Origin: Brevibacterium moorei
GTDB taxonomy: Bacteria > Actinomycetota > Actinomycetes > Actinomycetales > Brevibacteriaceae
DNA length: 64,000 nt
Direction: 5' to 3'
Assembly (NCBI RefSeq): GCF_024580735.1
Contig: NZ_JANIJX010000015.1
Coordinates: 1-64,000, forward strand
Shown here piece after piece: positions 15,556 through 24,106 of this stretch. The notes beneath the pieces are model-generated. The model worked only from the letters and a program-made list of their open reading frames with translations. It made no database searches and was not told where the DNA came from. Each line of letters starts with the position of its first letter. Position 1 is the stretch's first letter. Position numbers and translations under genes: made by a program.

Positions 15556-16910
15556 CGCAGGCTCCTCTCGTTTCGCGCCTCATCCGAGGCCATGGCCTCC
15601 AACCGCACCACCGGACCGACCTCCGTGACGGCCCCGGCGGTTTCCGCGGCCTCGGCCAGGGCGTCGAGCACCATGTCGACACAGCAGTTCCAATCGAACA
15701 GCCCCGCCCGGTCGGCCGCGGCCCGACCCAGCCGCGTGCGCAGCTCGGGGTCGAGCAACAGGGCCTCGAGCGCGCCCGCCCAGTCCTCCGGCTCGTGTCC
15801 GCGCACCAGCACCCCCGTGCTCCCGTCTGCAACCACCCGGGCCAGTCCACCGACCGCGGCGCCGAGCACCGGCACCGCACAGGCCGCGGCCTCGGCCGCG
15901 ACGAAGCCGAAGGACTCGCTGCGACTGGGCACGATGACGACGTCCGCGGCGCGATACCACTGAGCCAGCCGCTCGGCCGGCACCGGCGGATGCAGGTACA
16001 GGTTCTGCTCCACCCCCATGGCCGCGGCCAGCTCCGCGAAGGCCTCGACCGTCGGCCCGCCGGATCCTGCGCCGACCATCGCCAGAGTCGTGCGCGCGGC
16101 CAGCTCCGGGTTCGTCTCGCGCAGCCGGCCAAGGGCGTCGATCGCCACGTCGGTGCCCTTGATGTACTGCATCCGCCCGACGTAGAGGACCACCAGGTCC
16201 GCCGCCTGCAGGCCGACCGCCCGGCGCGCGGCCGCCCGGGTTCCGGGGGTGAAGGCAGCGTGGTCGATCCCGGGTGGGGCGACGACGGTCTGGGCGGCGG
16301 GGTGCAGCAGCTGGGCGATGTCATTGGCCTCGGCCGAGGTGTTGGCCACCAACACATCGGCCCGCTCGGCGATGCGCGCCTCTGCCGTCCGCCGCGCAGC
16401 GGGCTCACCCGCGTGTCCCGAATCGCGGTCCTTCACCGCTGCGATGGTGTGGAAGGTCACGGCCAGTGGTGGCCGGGTGGTCCCGGTGGTCCCGCAGGCG
16501 GTCCGACCGGCAGCGGCGTGCCCGGCAGCACGTACACCGGTACCCGCCAGGTCAAGGGCCGCCAGCCCGGCCAGAGCCGAGATCCAATAGTGCGCCCAGA
16601 CCGCCTCGGCAGCCACGAAGTCGGGGTGGGCCGCCAGCCAGCGCGCCAGTTCGGGGATGCGCCCGGCCAGGTCGTCCTTGTCGACCGCTGCGGTCTCCAG
16701 CTGGTGGATGGCCACTCCCGGGGGCATCGACACGGTGTCCGCCGGTGCCCGGCCGGCCGCGGCGGGGTCCGCGGTGAAGATGTCGACGGTGTGGCCCAGG
16801 GCCGCCAGCCGGCCCGCGGTGGCGCGCACATAGACGTTGAGACCACCGGCGTCGCCGCGTCCGGGGAGCGCGGCCGGGGATGTGTGGAGCGACAGGACAG
16901 CGATTCTCAC
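15552..16910 (-). CDS. mshA: D-inositol-3-phosphate glycosyltransferase MshA (mycothiol step 1)
   Basis: The 452-residue GT4-family GT-B enzyme joins UDP-GlcNAc to 1-L-myo-inositol-1-phosphate. It has the N-terminal Gly loop RGDAGGLNVYV, HAAFTP in the linker, VGRMQYIKGTDVAI at the start of the C-terminal Rossmann domain, and the donor-site ESFGFVAAEAAACAVPVLG. A low-complexity Gly/Thr/Ala insert (about residues 128-146) and a C-terminal extension are unusual. The GTG start is preceded by TAGAAT and 8 nt, which suggests a leaderless transcript. It is the first gene of the mshA-ybjN operon and diverges from the methyltransferase over 50 bp. Confidence 0.92.
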   Translation of the reverse strand: MRIAVLSLHTSPAALPGRGDAGGLNVYVRATAGRLAALGHTVDIFTADPAAAGRAPADTVSMPPGVAIHQLETAAVDKDDLAGRIPELARWLAAHPDFVAAEAVWAHYWISALAGLAALDLAGTGVRAAGHAAAGRTACGTTGTTRPPLAVTFHTIAAVKDRDSGHAGEPAARRTAEARIAERADVLVANTSAEANDIAQLLHPAAQTVVAPPGIDHAAFTPGTRAAARRAVGLQAADLVVLYVGRMQYIKGTDVAIDALGRLRETNPELAARTTLAMVGAGSGGPTVEAFAELAAAMGVEQNLYLHPPVPAERLAQWYRAADVVIVPSRSESFGFVAAEAAACAVPVLGAAVGGLARVVADGSTGVLVRGHEPEDWAGALEALLLDPELRTRLGRAAADRAGLFDWNCCVDMVLDALAEAAETAGAVTEVGPVVRLEAMASDEARNERSLR

Positions 16911-16918
16911 GGTTCCCC

Positions 16919-16924
16919 ATTCTA
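16919..16924 (-). promoter_or_regulatory. -10 hexamer TAGAAT of mshA (leaderless)
   Basis: Minus-strand TAGAAT, 8 nt, then GTG 16910. It lies in a 50-bp divergent spacer that also holds the -10 of the methyltransferase. Confidence 0.5.
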
Positions 16925-16946
16925 CGGCCGACCCGGCCCGGGCGCG

Positions 16947-16952
16947 TAGGAT
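16947..16952 (+). promoter_or_regulatory. -10 hexamer TAGGAT of the methyltransferase gene (leaderless)
   Basis: TAGGAT, 8 nt, then GTG 16961, with no Shine-Dalgarno. It is back to back with the mshA promoter. Confidence 0.45.
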
Positions 16953-16960
16953 TCTGAACC

Positions 16961-17791
16961 GTGCACCCCGATCACCGCCATCTCAAGGGCCCCCAGGGAA
17001 CTGTCACCCGGGGCACGACGAACCCCAACCGACTGCGCCGGATCGACCGGTATGCCGCCTTCCTCCTGGAGTCTCCGCTGCGCCACGATTCTGACCGCTT
17101 GGTGGTGGATCTGGGCTTCGGTGCAGCCGCCACGACACCGGCGGAGATGCACGCGCGGCTCCGGCGCACCGCACCGCGTGTGCGCACCCTGGGCCTGGAG
17201 ATCGAGCCGGCACGGGTCGCCGTGGCGGCGGCGCACGCCGGCGCCGGCCTCGACTTCGCACTCGGCGGTTTCGAGGTTCCCACTCCCGGCGGCGAGCGCC
17301 CCGTGCTGATCCGCGCCTACAACGTGCTGCGGCAGTATCCCGAGGCCGAGGTCCCCGGCGCCTGGGCGCTGATGGCGGCCCGGCTGGCCGCCGACGGCCT
17401 GCTCATCGAGGGCACCTGCGATGAGATCGGGCGCACGGCGGTGTTCCTGACGATTCCCGCGGCGAATGCGGCGGCTGCTGTCCGCCCCGCGACGCTGACG
17501 ATCAGCGTCAAAACCGATTTCATCGACCACCCGGCCCAGGTCGCCGACCGGCTGCCCAAGGCACTGATCCACCACAACGTGCCGGGCCAGCCGGTGCACG
17601 AGTGGCTGCTGGCCCTGGACCGCGCCTGGTATACGGCGGCACCCCTGGCGACGTTCTCGCCGCGGCAGCGTTGGATCGCCATGTGCCGGGCCCTGAAACA
17701 GGCGGGGGAACCCGTGCTCCACGGCCCTGCCCGGTGGCGCCTGGGCGAGGTCACCGTGCCCTGGGAGCGCGTCGCGCCCCTGGAGCGCTGA
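16961..17791 (+). CDS. Class I SAM-dependent methyltransferase, substrate unknown
   Basis: The 276-residue protein has a Rossmann-like start, LVVDLGFGAAATTPAEMH, as motif I. An acidic strand end LGLEIEPARV follows in the position that would bind the SAM ribose. VLIRAYNVLRQYP sits where motif IV would be. The C-terminal half is less typical. Actinobacterial homologues are usually annotated only as methyltransferases. The GTG start is supported by the closely spaced TAGGAT. It is divergent from mshA and ends 15 bp before a converging hydrolase gene. Confidence 0.75.
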   Translation: MHPDHRHLKGPQGTVTRGTTNPNRLRRIDRYAAFLLESPLRHDSDRLVVDLGFGAAATTPAEMHARLRRTAPRVRTLGLEIEPARVAVAAAHAGAGLDFALGGFEVPTPGGERPVLIRAYNVLRQYPEAEVPGAWALMAARLAADGLLIEGTCDEIGRTAVFLTIPAANAAAAVRPATLTISVKTDFIDHPAQVADRLPKALIHHNVPGQPVHEWLLALDRAWYTAAPLATFSPRQRWIAMCRALKQAGEPVLHGPARWRLGEVTVPWERVAPLER

Positions 17792-17806
17792 GCCCGGGCG
17801 GCGGGC

Positions 17807-18604
17807 TCAGTCGTTGAAGAAGTCGATGAGGATCTCACGCACCCGCGAGCGCCCCAGCCACAGGATCGAGCCGGGCGGCAGCACCTCGAGGCGCGCGCCG
17901 AAGGCCTGCGCGTACTGCTGCGCGATCTCCACCGGATGCGAGGGGTCTTCCTCATGGGTGAGCACCAGCACCTCGCCGGGGAAACCGGCGGCGGCCTCGG
18001 GATGGTCCACCGCGATCCGGCGGGCCAGGTCGATTCCATCGCGCATATCGGTATCGAAGATCGCGTCGACCTTGGCCCTGGTCCAGGCGTGGGCCGGTTC
18101 GAGCCGCCGAACCTGTTCGGGTTCGCGTGCCAGCAGGGCCGTGGTCAGCCCCTCCCGGTCCCCCGTGTCCAGGTAGGTGCGCAACAGCTCGCTGTAGCGG
18201 GCTGTCCGGGCCGCCAGTTCCCGGGTGAAGTGGTCCCAGCTGGCAGGCAGCACGAAGGCGATCTTCTCCAGCCCGCAGGCGGCCGGGTCGCCCTCGGTCA
18301 CCAGCCGTGCCAGGCCACCGGCGCTCATCGACACGCCCAGTGCCCTGGTGGCCCCGGTAGTGTGCAGCGCCGCGGACAGCTGTGCGGCGATGGTCCGGTA
18401 GGTCCAGTCCGGCCCCGGCGAGGGCCGACCGCCGTGGCCGCCCAGGTTCACCAGTGCGCGCGTTCCGGCCATGCCCAGGGAGAACGGGCGGGTATCGCGG
18501 ATGGATCCGGAGAAGCCGTGGGCGAACAGGGTGACGGGATCGCCGGTGCCGAAGGTGGACGTGTAGCCGGTGTCCGGTCCGGGGAAGTTCCGATCCCGGC
18601 TCAT
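17807..18604 (-). CDS. Alpha/beta hydrolase
   Basis: The 265-residue alpha/beta-hydrolase has FAHGFSGS as the oxyanion-hole HG loop. The nucleophile elbow is GVSMSAGG (Ser), with a late acid region LVLTHEEDPSHPVE and a terminal segment that may hold the His. The catalytic His is not obvious, so activity is uncertain. The ATG at 18604 is preferred because it overlaps the DUF2516 stop by 4 bases (ATGA). The open frame runs further upstream inside DUF2516. The two genes form a coupled operon. The substrate is unknown. Confidence 0.75.
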   Translation of the reverse strand: MSRDRNFPGPDTGYTSTFGTGDPVTLFAHGFSGSIRDTRPFSLGMAGTRALVNLGGHGGRPSPGPDWTYRTIAAQLSAALHTTGATRALGVSMSAGGLARLVTEGDPAACGLEKIAFVLPASWDHFTRELAARTARYSELLRTYLDTGDREGLTTALLAREPEQVRRLEPAHAWTRAKVDAIFDTDMRDGIDLARRIAVDHPEAAAGFPGEVLVLTHEEDPSHPVEIAQQYAQAFGARLEVLPPGSILWLGRSRVREILIDFFND

Positions 18605-18927
18605 CGACGGTTCCGGTAACGGGGGTCGACTGCGCGCAGGGCCCGGCGCACGTCGAGCATGTAGACCGCGGCGGCGACGAAGCCCAGGATCGTCAGCATG
18701 CCGAAGCCGCCGCGGCTCATCGGCGGCAGCGCCGTGAAGCCCAGGGCCAGGGCGATGCCCAGGATGATGCACCAGCCGGTCTTATTCCACTTGCCCGCGG
18801 CGCGGTAGACCTCGTCCTTGAAGCGCAGGGAGTCGATGAAGGCCACGAGTTCGATGATGAAGGCGGCCAGGGACAAAAGGACCATCACGGCCTGTTGGAA
18901 ACTGGCGAAAAGGCTGAGCACGGACAT
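18601..18927 (-). CDS. DUF2516 small membrane protein
   Basis: The 108-residue protein has three predicted membrane helices: residues about 10-32, 50-66 and 72-92. The loop SLRFKDEVYRAAGKWNKTGW is characteristic of actinobacterial DUF2516. Its function is not known. It starts at ATG 18927, 6 nt after a TAGGCT hexamer and without a Shine-Dalgarno, and is coupled to the alpha/beta hydrolase by a 4-bp overlap. Confidence 0.88.
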   Translation of the reverse strand: MSVLSLFASFQQAVMVLLSLAAFIIELVAFIDSLRFKDEVYRAAGKWNKTGWCIILGIALALGFTALPPMSRGGFGMLTILGFVAAAVYMLDVRRALRAVDPRYRNRR

Positions 18928-18933
18928 GCCCCA

Positions 18934-18939
18934 AGCCTA
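18934..18939 (-). promoter_or_regulatory. -10 hexamer TAGGCT of DUF2516 (leaderless)
   Basis: Minus-strand TAGGCT, 6 nt, ATG 18927. Hexamer and spacing are identical to those at the YceI gene. Confidence 0.5.
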
Positions 18940-18961
18940 CCGTGCGACGGGCTCACACCGC

Positions 18962-19303
18962 TCAGCCCAGGCCGAAGATGCGCAGCACGGCGGTCACCGC
19001 CATCGCCACCAGCACGGCCACCAGCATGGGTGCGCGCAGCAGGGCGATTCCCACCCCCACCAGCACACCGCACAGCCGTGCGGAACCTGCGAACTCGGTC
19101 CCCTGGTAGAAGGTGTTGGCCACGGCCAGACCCAGGATGAGGACGACCACGGCACGTTCGAACCAGACGGTCACAGGACTGGGGCCGGTCATGAAATCGG
19201 CTTTGTCGGCCTGCCGCTGACCAATCCGCACACCCAGCAGGCGCACCCCGTAGGTGCCGGCGATCATGATGCCCAGGGCGATGACGAACTCCCAGGTGTT
19301 CAC
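18962..19303 (-). CDS. azlD: AzlD-type branched-chain amino acid exporter subunit
   Basis: The 113-residue protein has four hydrophobic segments and the AzlD-type start WEFVIALGIMIAGTYGVRLLG. It pairs with AzlC (a LIV-E type exporter) to export branched-chain amino acids or related compounds. The GTG at 19303 overlaps the azlC stop by four bases (GTGA), consistent with obligate coupling. The gene ends 34 bp from DUF2516. Confidence 0.85.
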   Translation of the reverse strand: MNTWEFVIALGIMIAGTYGVRLLGVRIGQRQADKADFMTGPSPVTVWFERAVVVLILGLAVANTFYQGTEFAGSARLCGVLVGVGIALLRAPMLVAVLVAMAVTAVLRIFGLG

Positions 19304-20010
19304 GGCCTCGGTCCCTTTCCACGGGACCGCCACATCGTCCAGGCGGCGACGGGGAGCAGGGCCAGCAGGGCGCTGATCGGTCCCAGCCCGGCCGGCAGGT
19401 GCGGAATCAGCAGGAAGGCCACGAGCATTCCGATGAGGCCGGCGGCCAGGGCGGGACGATCCCGCAGGGAGCCCAGGACCAGGCAGACCAGGATGACGGG
19501 GAAGGCCGCATCGAGTCCCAGGGCGTCCGCGTCGATGACGGAGCCCAGCCACTGTCCGGCCATGGAGCTGATGAGCCAGAACACCAGGTCGAGCACGCCC
19601 AGCAGCCAGAAGGCGTTCGCCCTGGCCCTGCGCCGTTCGGGCCCCGGCGGCACGTCGAGGGAGACGGCCGCGGCGAAGGCCGAGGGCTCGTCGTGTAGGA
19701 AATGGGCGCCCAGATAGGAGGCGGCGCCACGTTTGAGCGCAGGTCCGGTGGCCAGTCCGAAGGCGAGGTTGCGGGTATTGACCAGCACCGCGCCCAGGGC
19801 GCCGGCCACCGGGGACCCGCCGGAGGCGATGACCCCGGTGAACGTCAGCTCCGAGGCCCCGCCGAAGACGAGGCCGGCCATCAACAGGGTCTGCCAGGGG
19901 GCCAGTCCCGCGGTGGCTGCGAGCGCCCCATAGGACAGTCCGACGGTGCCGACGGTGATGGCGATGACGCACGCCTCACGGACCCGGGCCGGCGAGACCC
20001 CGGCGATCAT
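19300..20010 (-). CDS. azlC: AzlC-family branched-chain amino acid exporter subunit
   Basis: The 236-residue membrane protein has 5-7 hydrophobic segments. The AzlC signature regions are VGLSYGALAATAGL, GASELTFTG and NTRNLAFGL. ATG 20010 has GAGGAG 8 nt upstream. A GTG at 20019 has no room for a ribosome site, so 20010 is chosen. It begins 5 bp after the FUSC stop, so FUSC-azlC-azlD probably form one export operon. Confidence 0.9.
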   Translation of the reverse strand: MIAGVSPARVREACVIAITVGTVGLSYGALAATAGLAPWQTLLMAGLVFGGASELTFTGVIASGGSPVAGALGAVLVNTRNLAFGLATGPALKRGAASYLGAHFLHDEPSAFAAAVSLDVPPGPERRRARANAFWLLGVLDLVFWLISSMAGQWLGSVIDADALGLDAAFPVILVCLVLGSLRDRPALAAGLIGMLVAFLLIPHLPAGLGPISALLALLPVAAWTMWRSRGKGPRP

Positions 20011-20015
20011 GCCGC

Positions 20016-21182
20016 TCACTCCTCGTCGACCCGGAACGCCGGCAGTTGTTCGTTCGCGCTCTTATCGGTCATCCCCGAGGCCTGCAGCAGATCGACGACC
20101 AAGAGGCGCATGAGGATGACCAGCGTCTCGTCGTGGATGTCCACGAAGTGCTCGGCCTTCGGATCCAGGCGGGCCGCGACCTGCGAGAGATAGGCCTCGG
20201 CGCCGACCCGCGGGGTGCCGCGGCGCAGCGCTGCGCACAGCTTGTCAGCACCCGCGCCCAGATCGACCATCAGATCCCCCACTTCGGGGCGGGGGTGCTC
20301 CGGATTGGCCACGGTCACGGCCCGGCGCGCGATGATCCGCGTGGTCCGAATCGCCCGGTCGGCGTACTCGCAGGCGCGCGCCAGCCGGTTGACCTCGGCG
20401 GCGTGCCGCCTGGCGCGGGCGTTGATCCGCGTGGCCTCCTGGGAGATCCGCAGAGACGAGCGCCAGTCGTCGATCAGGCTCTGCGTGTCCCTGGCGCGGG
20501 CCAGCACCTTGCGCTCGGCGCTCTTGTCCCCGGTGCGCAGCGCGGAGCCGCAGTCGGTCAGCAGCTGGGCGATCTCCTCGAGCATGGTGGCGGCGCGATA
20601 GCGGGGGATCTTGCGCGCATCGCCGGGCACCACGAGCGCCATCAGCAGGGCCAGTCCCGCGCCGACCACGGCGTCGAGTGTGCGGTCGAAGGGGTGCGCG
20701 CCGATCTCCGGTGGCACCGTGACGACGTAGATCGACTGAATGCCCACCTGGGTGACGAAGATGCCGCCGGAGTTGATGAGCGTGCCGATCGTCAGTCCGA
20801 TTGTCATGACGATGGCCAGCTGCCATACGCCCGAACCGAAGATGTTGACCATCGCCTCGCCCACCAGCACGCCGGCGGTGGCACCGCACAGATATTCCAG
20901 GGCGCGGCGGACCCTGCGGTCGGCGATCACCCCGGTCCCCACGGCGGCGCCCACCGCGGCCAGGAACGGGTAGGTGTGCCCCAGCACGTAATAGCAGAAG
21001 GCATAGGCGATGGCAGCGCCGGCGACCACCTGGGCCAGCTGCAGCCAGTTGTTGCCCAGGCGCCGGCCGCCCATCCGCGCACGGGTCTCGAAGTACTCAC
21101 CGCCGCGGTGCAGCCCGTGGCCGACCCGCCGGACGATCCCTGCGGCGCCGGTGCCGCGTCCGTGTCCGTTCAGTCCGATCAC
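20016..21182 (-). CDS. FUSC/aromatic-acid-exporter-family membrane protein
   Basis: The 388-residue protein has an N-terminal membrane domain of about six helices (residues 45-200). Conserved features are YPFLAAVGAAVGTGVI, RRALEYLCGATAGVLVGEA and the DAVVGAGLALLMALVVPG segment. A mainly helical cytoplasmic C-terminus follows. FUSC relatives (AaeB/YccS type) export aromatic acids and similar compounds; the substrate here is unknown. The GTG start lies 12 nt after TATGAT, close enough for a very short leader. An AAAAGGG run abuts the codon. It heads the FUSC-azlC-azlD operon. Confidence 0.85.
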   Translation of the reverse strand: MIGLNGHGRGTGAAGIVRRVGHGLHRGGEYFETRARMGGRRLGNNWLQLAQVVAGAAIAYAFCYYVLGHTYPFLAAVGAAVGTGVIADRRVRRALEYLCGATAGVLVGEAMVNIFGSGVWQLAIVMTIGLTIGTLINSGGIFVTQVGIQSIYVVTVPPEIGAHPFDRTLDAVVGAGLALLMALVVPGDARKIPRYRAATMLEEIAQLLTDCGSALRTGDKSAERKVLARARDTQSLIDDWRSSLRISQEATRINARARRHAAEVNRLARACEYADRAIRTTRIIARRAVTVANPEHPRPEVGDLMVDLGAGADKLCAALRRGTPRVGAEAYLSQVAARLDPKAEHFVDIHDETLVILMRLLVVDLLQASGMTDKSANEQLPAFRVDEE

Positions 21183-21312
21183 CCCTTTTCAGACATCATA
21201 TGCGGCGGCAATGGACACCCGGACCAGTGGCGGGTAGGTTGGCAAGGTGGCGGTGCGCCCTGCGCCGCGGCACAGGGACACGGCAAGATCGGAAAGGCGA
21301 ATTCCTCAAGCG

Positions 21313-24051
21313 ATGACGACGAATCTCACTCGTGCCGAGGCACAGGCCCGGGCAGCGCTGCTGACGGTTCACACGTACACGGTCGAGCTGGACCTGGCGA
21401 ATATCAGGGACCGCAGTGCGATGACCTTCGGTTCCACCACAACTGTCACGTTCACCGCGCGCGACGCGGGCACCACCTTCATCGACTTCATCGCCGATTC
21501 CGTCGAGCGCGTGCGCATCGGCGAGACGGAACTCGATCCGGCCGAGGCCTTCGACGGGGCGCGCATCGCCTTCCCGGTGGTGCCCGGCGGCAATACGCTG
21601 ATAGTCGAGGGCCGGGCCCGGTATTCGCGTTCCGGCGAGGGACTGCACAGGTTCTTCGACCCGGCAGACGGCCTGGTCTACACGTACACCCAGTTCGAAC
21701 CGACGGATGCCCGTCGCGTCTTCGCGAACTTCGACCAGCCGGATCTCAAGGCCACCTTCGACTTCCGCATCAGCGCCCCAGACGATCTGGTGGCCCTGTC
21801 CAACGGTACCGTGGTGCCCGCGTCGGACGCCGGGGCCGAGGCCCCCGCCGGAGACCAGTCGGCACGGATCGTGCGCCATGTCTTCGCCACGACGAAGCGC
21901 CAGTCCAGCTACATCACCTGCGTGGCCGTGGGCGACTACGCGGCCGCCCACGACGTCTACACCCATCCGGCCACCGGTCAGCGAATCGAGCTGGGTGTCT
22001 TCGCCCGCGCCTCGCTGGCCGACCACATGGACGCAGCCGAGATCTTCGCGATCACGAAGTCCGGCCTGGACTTCTACCACGATTTCTTCGACTACCCCTA
22101 CCCGTGGGGCAAGTACGATCAGATCTTCGTACCCGAGTACAACCTCGGCGCGATGGAGAATCCCGGCCTGGTGACCTTCACCGATTCCTACCTGTACCGT
22201 GACGCCGTCACCCGGACCCAGTACGAATCGCGGGCGAACACGATCCTGCACGAGATGACGCATATGTGGTTCGGCGATCTGGTCACGATGCGCTGGTGGG
22301 ACGATCTGTGGCTCAAGGAGTCCTTCGCCGATTACATGGGCGGCCTGGCCCTGGCCGAGGCGACCGAGTACACCGACGGCTGGGTGTCCTTTGCGCTGCG
22401 GCGCAAGGACTGGGCGTACCGACAGGACCAGTACCCCACGACCCACCCGATCGTCGCCGACATCCCCGATGTCGAGGCCGCGAAGCTGAACTTCGACGGA
22501 ATCACCTACGCCAAGGGCGCCGCGGTTCTCAAACAGCTGGTCGCCTATGTCGGCCGGGATGCCTTCCGCGCCGGGGCCAGGGCCTACTTCCGGGCCCACG
22601 AGTTCTCCAACACCACGCTCGAGGACTTCCTGACCGCGCTGCAGGCCGCGGCGCCACAGCGCGATGTGCGGGCCTGGGCCGCCGCCTGGCTGCAGACCAC
22701 GGGGATGTCCGAGATGTCCCTGGACGTCCGGCTGGCCTCCGAGGTCCCCGCCTCCGCCGGGGCCGGCGCCCGGCTGGCCGGCTCCGCCCGGGCCCGCGGT
22801 TCCGCCACCGCGCCGACCATCGCACAGGCCACCGTGACCCAGCGCAACTCCGATGGGACACAGGTGGTGCGCCCGCACACGCTCCAGCTGGCCGGGTTCA
22901 ACCGCAGTCGCAGGCGCCTCGAGGCCGCCGGCACCTGGCGCCTCGACATGGCCGGGGCCCAGCAGTCGGTGCCGGAACTGGCCGGTATCGCGCGGCCCGA
23001 TCTGCTGCTGCTCAACCACGGAGACGACGACTTCGTCAAGGTCCGCCTGGACCAGCAGTCGACGCAGACCGCACTGGCCGCGGTCTCCGGCCTGGCGGAC
23101 CCGCTGGACCGCGCACTGATCTGGTCGGCGCTGTCGAACGCCACCCGTGACGGACTGTTGCCGGCGACCGACTTCCTCGCCGCCTACGCCGCCGGGCTGG
23201 GCCGTGAACACCACGCCGGCATCTTCGCCGGGCTGCGCACCCAGGCGCTGACCGCCTTCGACAGGTGGACCCCGGCCGATGCGCAGTCCACCGCGCTCGA
23301 GGACATGCTGGGATCGGCCCTGGACGCGCTACGCCTGAGCACACAGGACTCCGATACCCAGTTGGGCCTGGCGGAACTCGTCCTGGCACTGGTCCGCCGC
23401 TCGGTGGTGACCGCGGAACCCGGTCCCGCGGTGGCGGCCGGGCGCGCCTTCGCCTCGCAGCTGCTCAGCGTCCCGGTGGGCAGCCGGATGGGCGAGGCCA
23501 CCGCCGGCCTGCGGGTCGACCACCACCTGCGGTGGACCGCGCTGATCGCGCTGGTGGCCCTGGGCTGGGCCGACTACGACGACATCGACGCCGAGGAGGC
23601 CGGCGATCGGACCGGTTCCGGGGTGCTCAGCGGCATCACCGCCCGTGCCGCCAGGCCACTGCCGATCGTCAAAATGCGCGCTTTCACGCAGGCCACGAGC
23701 GACCCGACGCTGTCCAACGACGAACTGTCAGCCCTGATCCGCGGCTTCTCCGTCCCCGCGGCCCTGCCTCTGACCGAGAGTTTCGTCGAGGAGTACTTCA
23801 CCCGGCTCGACACCTTCTGGGTGGGTCCTGAGCGCTCGATCGAGATCGGCAAGCGACTGCTGCTGGGGCTCTACCCCAGCTGGTCGAGCCGCCCCGCACG
23901 GGTCGTCGAGCTGACCACCGACTGGCTTGCGGACCATCCCACGGCCCCCGCCGCGCAGCGTCGGCTGGTGGTGGAACTGCTCGACGATATGCAGCGGGCC
24001 CTGAGCCTGAGCACCCAGCCGGCCCCCGGCGCCTCCCGCGGCCGACACTGA
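21313..24051 (+). CDS. pepN: Aminopeptidase N (M1 metallopeptidase)
   Basis: The 912-residue M1 peptidase removes N-terminal residues from peptides. The substrate-binding GAMEN motif (NLGAMENPGLV) is followed by the zinc motif HEMTHMWFGDLV (HExxH) and the third ligand Glu in KESFADYMGG. These sit near residues 280-335. A long C-terminal ERAP1-like helical domain follows. The family start MTTNLTRAEAQARAALL fixes ATG 21313. It is longer than many homologues because of Ala/Gly-rich loops around residue 480. It appears monocistronic. No signal peptide, so it is cytoplasmic. Confidence 0.95.
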   Translation: MTTNLTRAEAQARAALLTVHTYTVELDLANIRDRSAMTFGSTTTVTFTARDAGTTFIDFIADSVERVRIGETELDPAEAFDGARIAFPVVPGGNTLIVEGRARYSRSGEGLHRFFDPADGLVYTYTQFEPTDARRVFANFDQPDLKATFDFRISAPDDLVALSNGTVVPASDAGAEAPAGDQSARIVRHVFATTKRQSSYITCVAVGDYAAAHDVYTHPATGQRIELGVFARASLADHMDAAEIFAITKSGLDFYHDFFDYPYPWGKYDQIFVPEYNLGAMENPGLVTFTDSYLYRDAVTRTQYESRANTILHEMTHMWFGDLVTMRWWDDLWLKESFADYMGGLALAEATEYTDGWVSFALRRKDWAYRQDQYPTTHPIVADIPDVEAAKLNFDGITYAKGAAVLKQLVAYVGRDAFRAGARAYFRAHEFSNTTLEDFLTALQAAAPQRDVRAWAAAWLQTTGMSEMSLDVRLASEVPASAGAGARLAGSARARGSATAPTIAQATVTQRNSDGTQVVRPHTLQLAGFNRSRRRLEAAGTWRLDMAGAQQSVPELAGIARPDLLLLNHGDDDFVKVRLDQQSTQTALAAVSGLADPLDRALIWSALSNATRDGLLPATDFLAAYAAGLGREHHAGIFAGLRTQALTAFDRWTPADAQSTALEDMLGSALDALRLSTQDSDTQLGLAELVLALVRRSVVTAEPGPAVAAGRAFASQLLSVPVGSRMGEATAGLRVDHHLRWTALIALVALGWADYDDIDAEEAGDRTGSGVLSGITARAARPLPIVKMRAFTQATSDPTLSNDELSALIRGFSVPAALPLTESFVEEYFTRLDTFWVGPERSIEIGKRLLLGLYPSWSSRPARVVELTTDWLADHPTAPAAQRRLVVELLDDMQRALSLSTQPAPGASRGRH

Positions 24052-24106
24052 GCCGCACCGCTGGGGACGGTTCCGGGAGTAGCGCCGGGCCGGGCGGCGG
24101 ATCCGG

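Noticed and set aside
21196-23214. Long minus-strand frame opposite pepN
   Set aside because: It is antisense to a full, motif-bearing aminopeptidase; the composition is typical of a GC-rich shadow frame.
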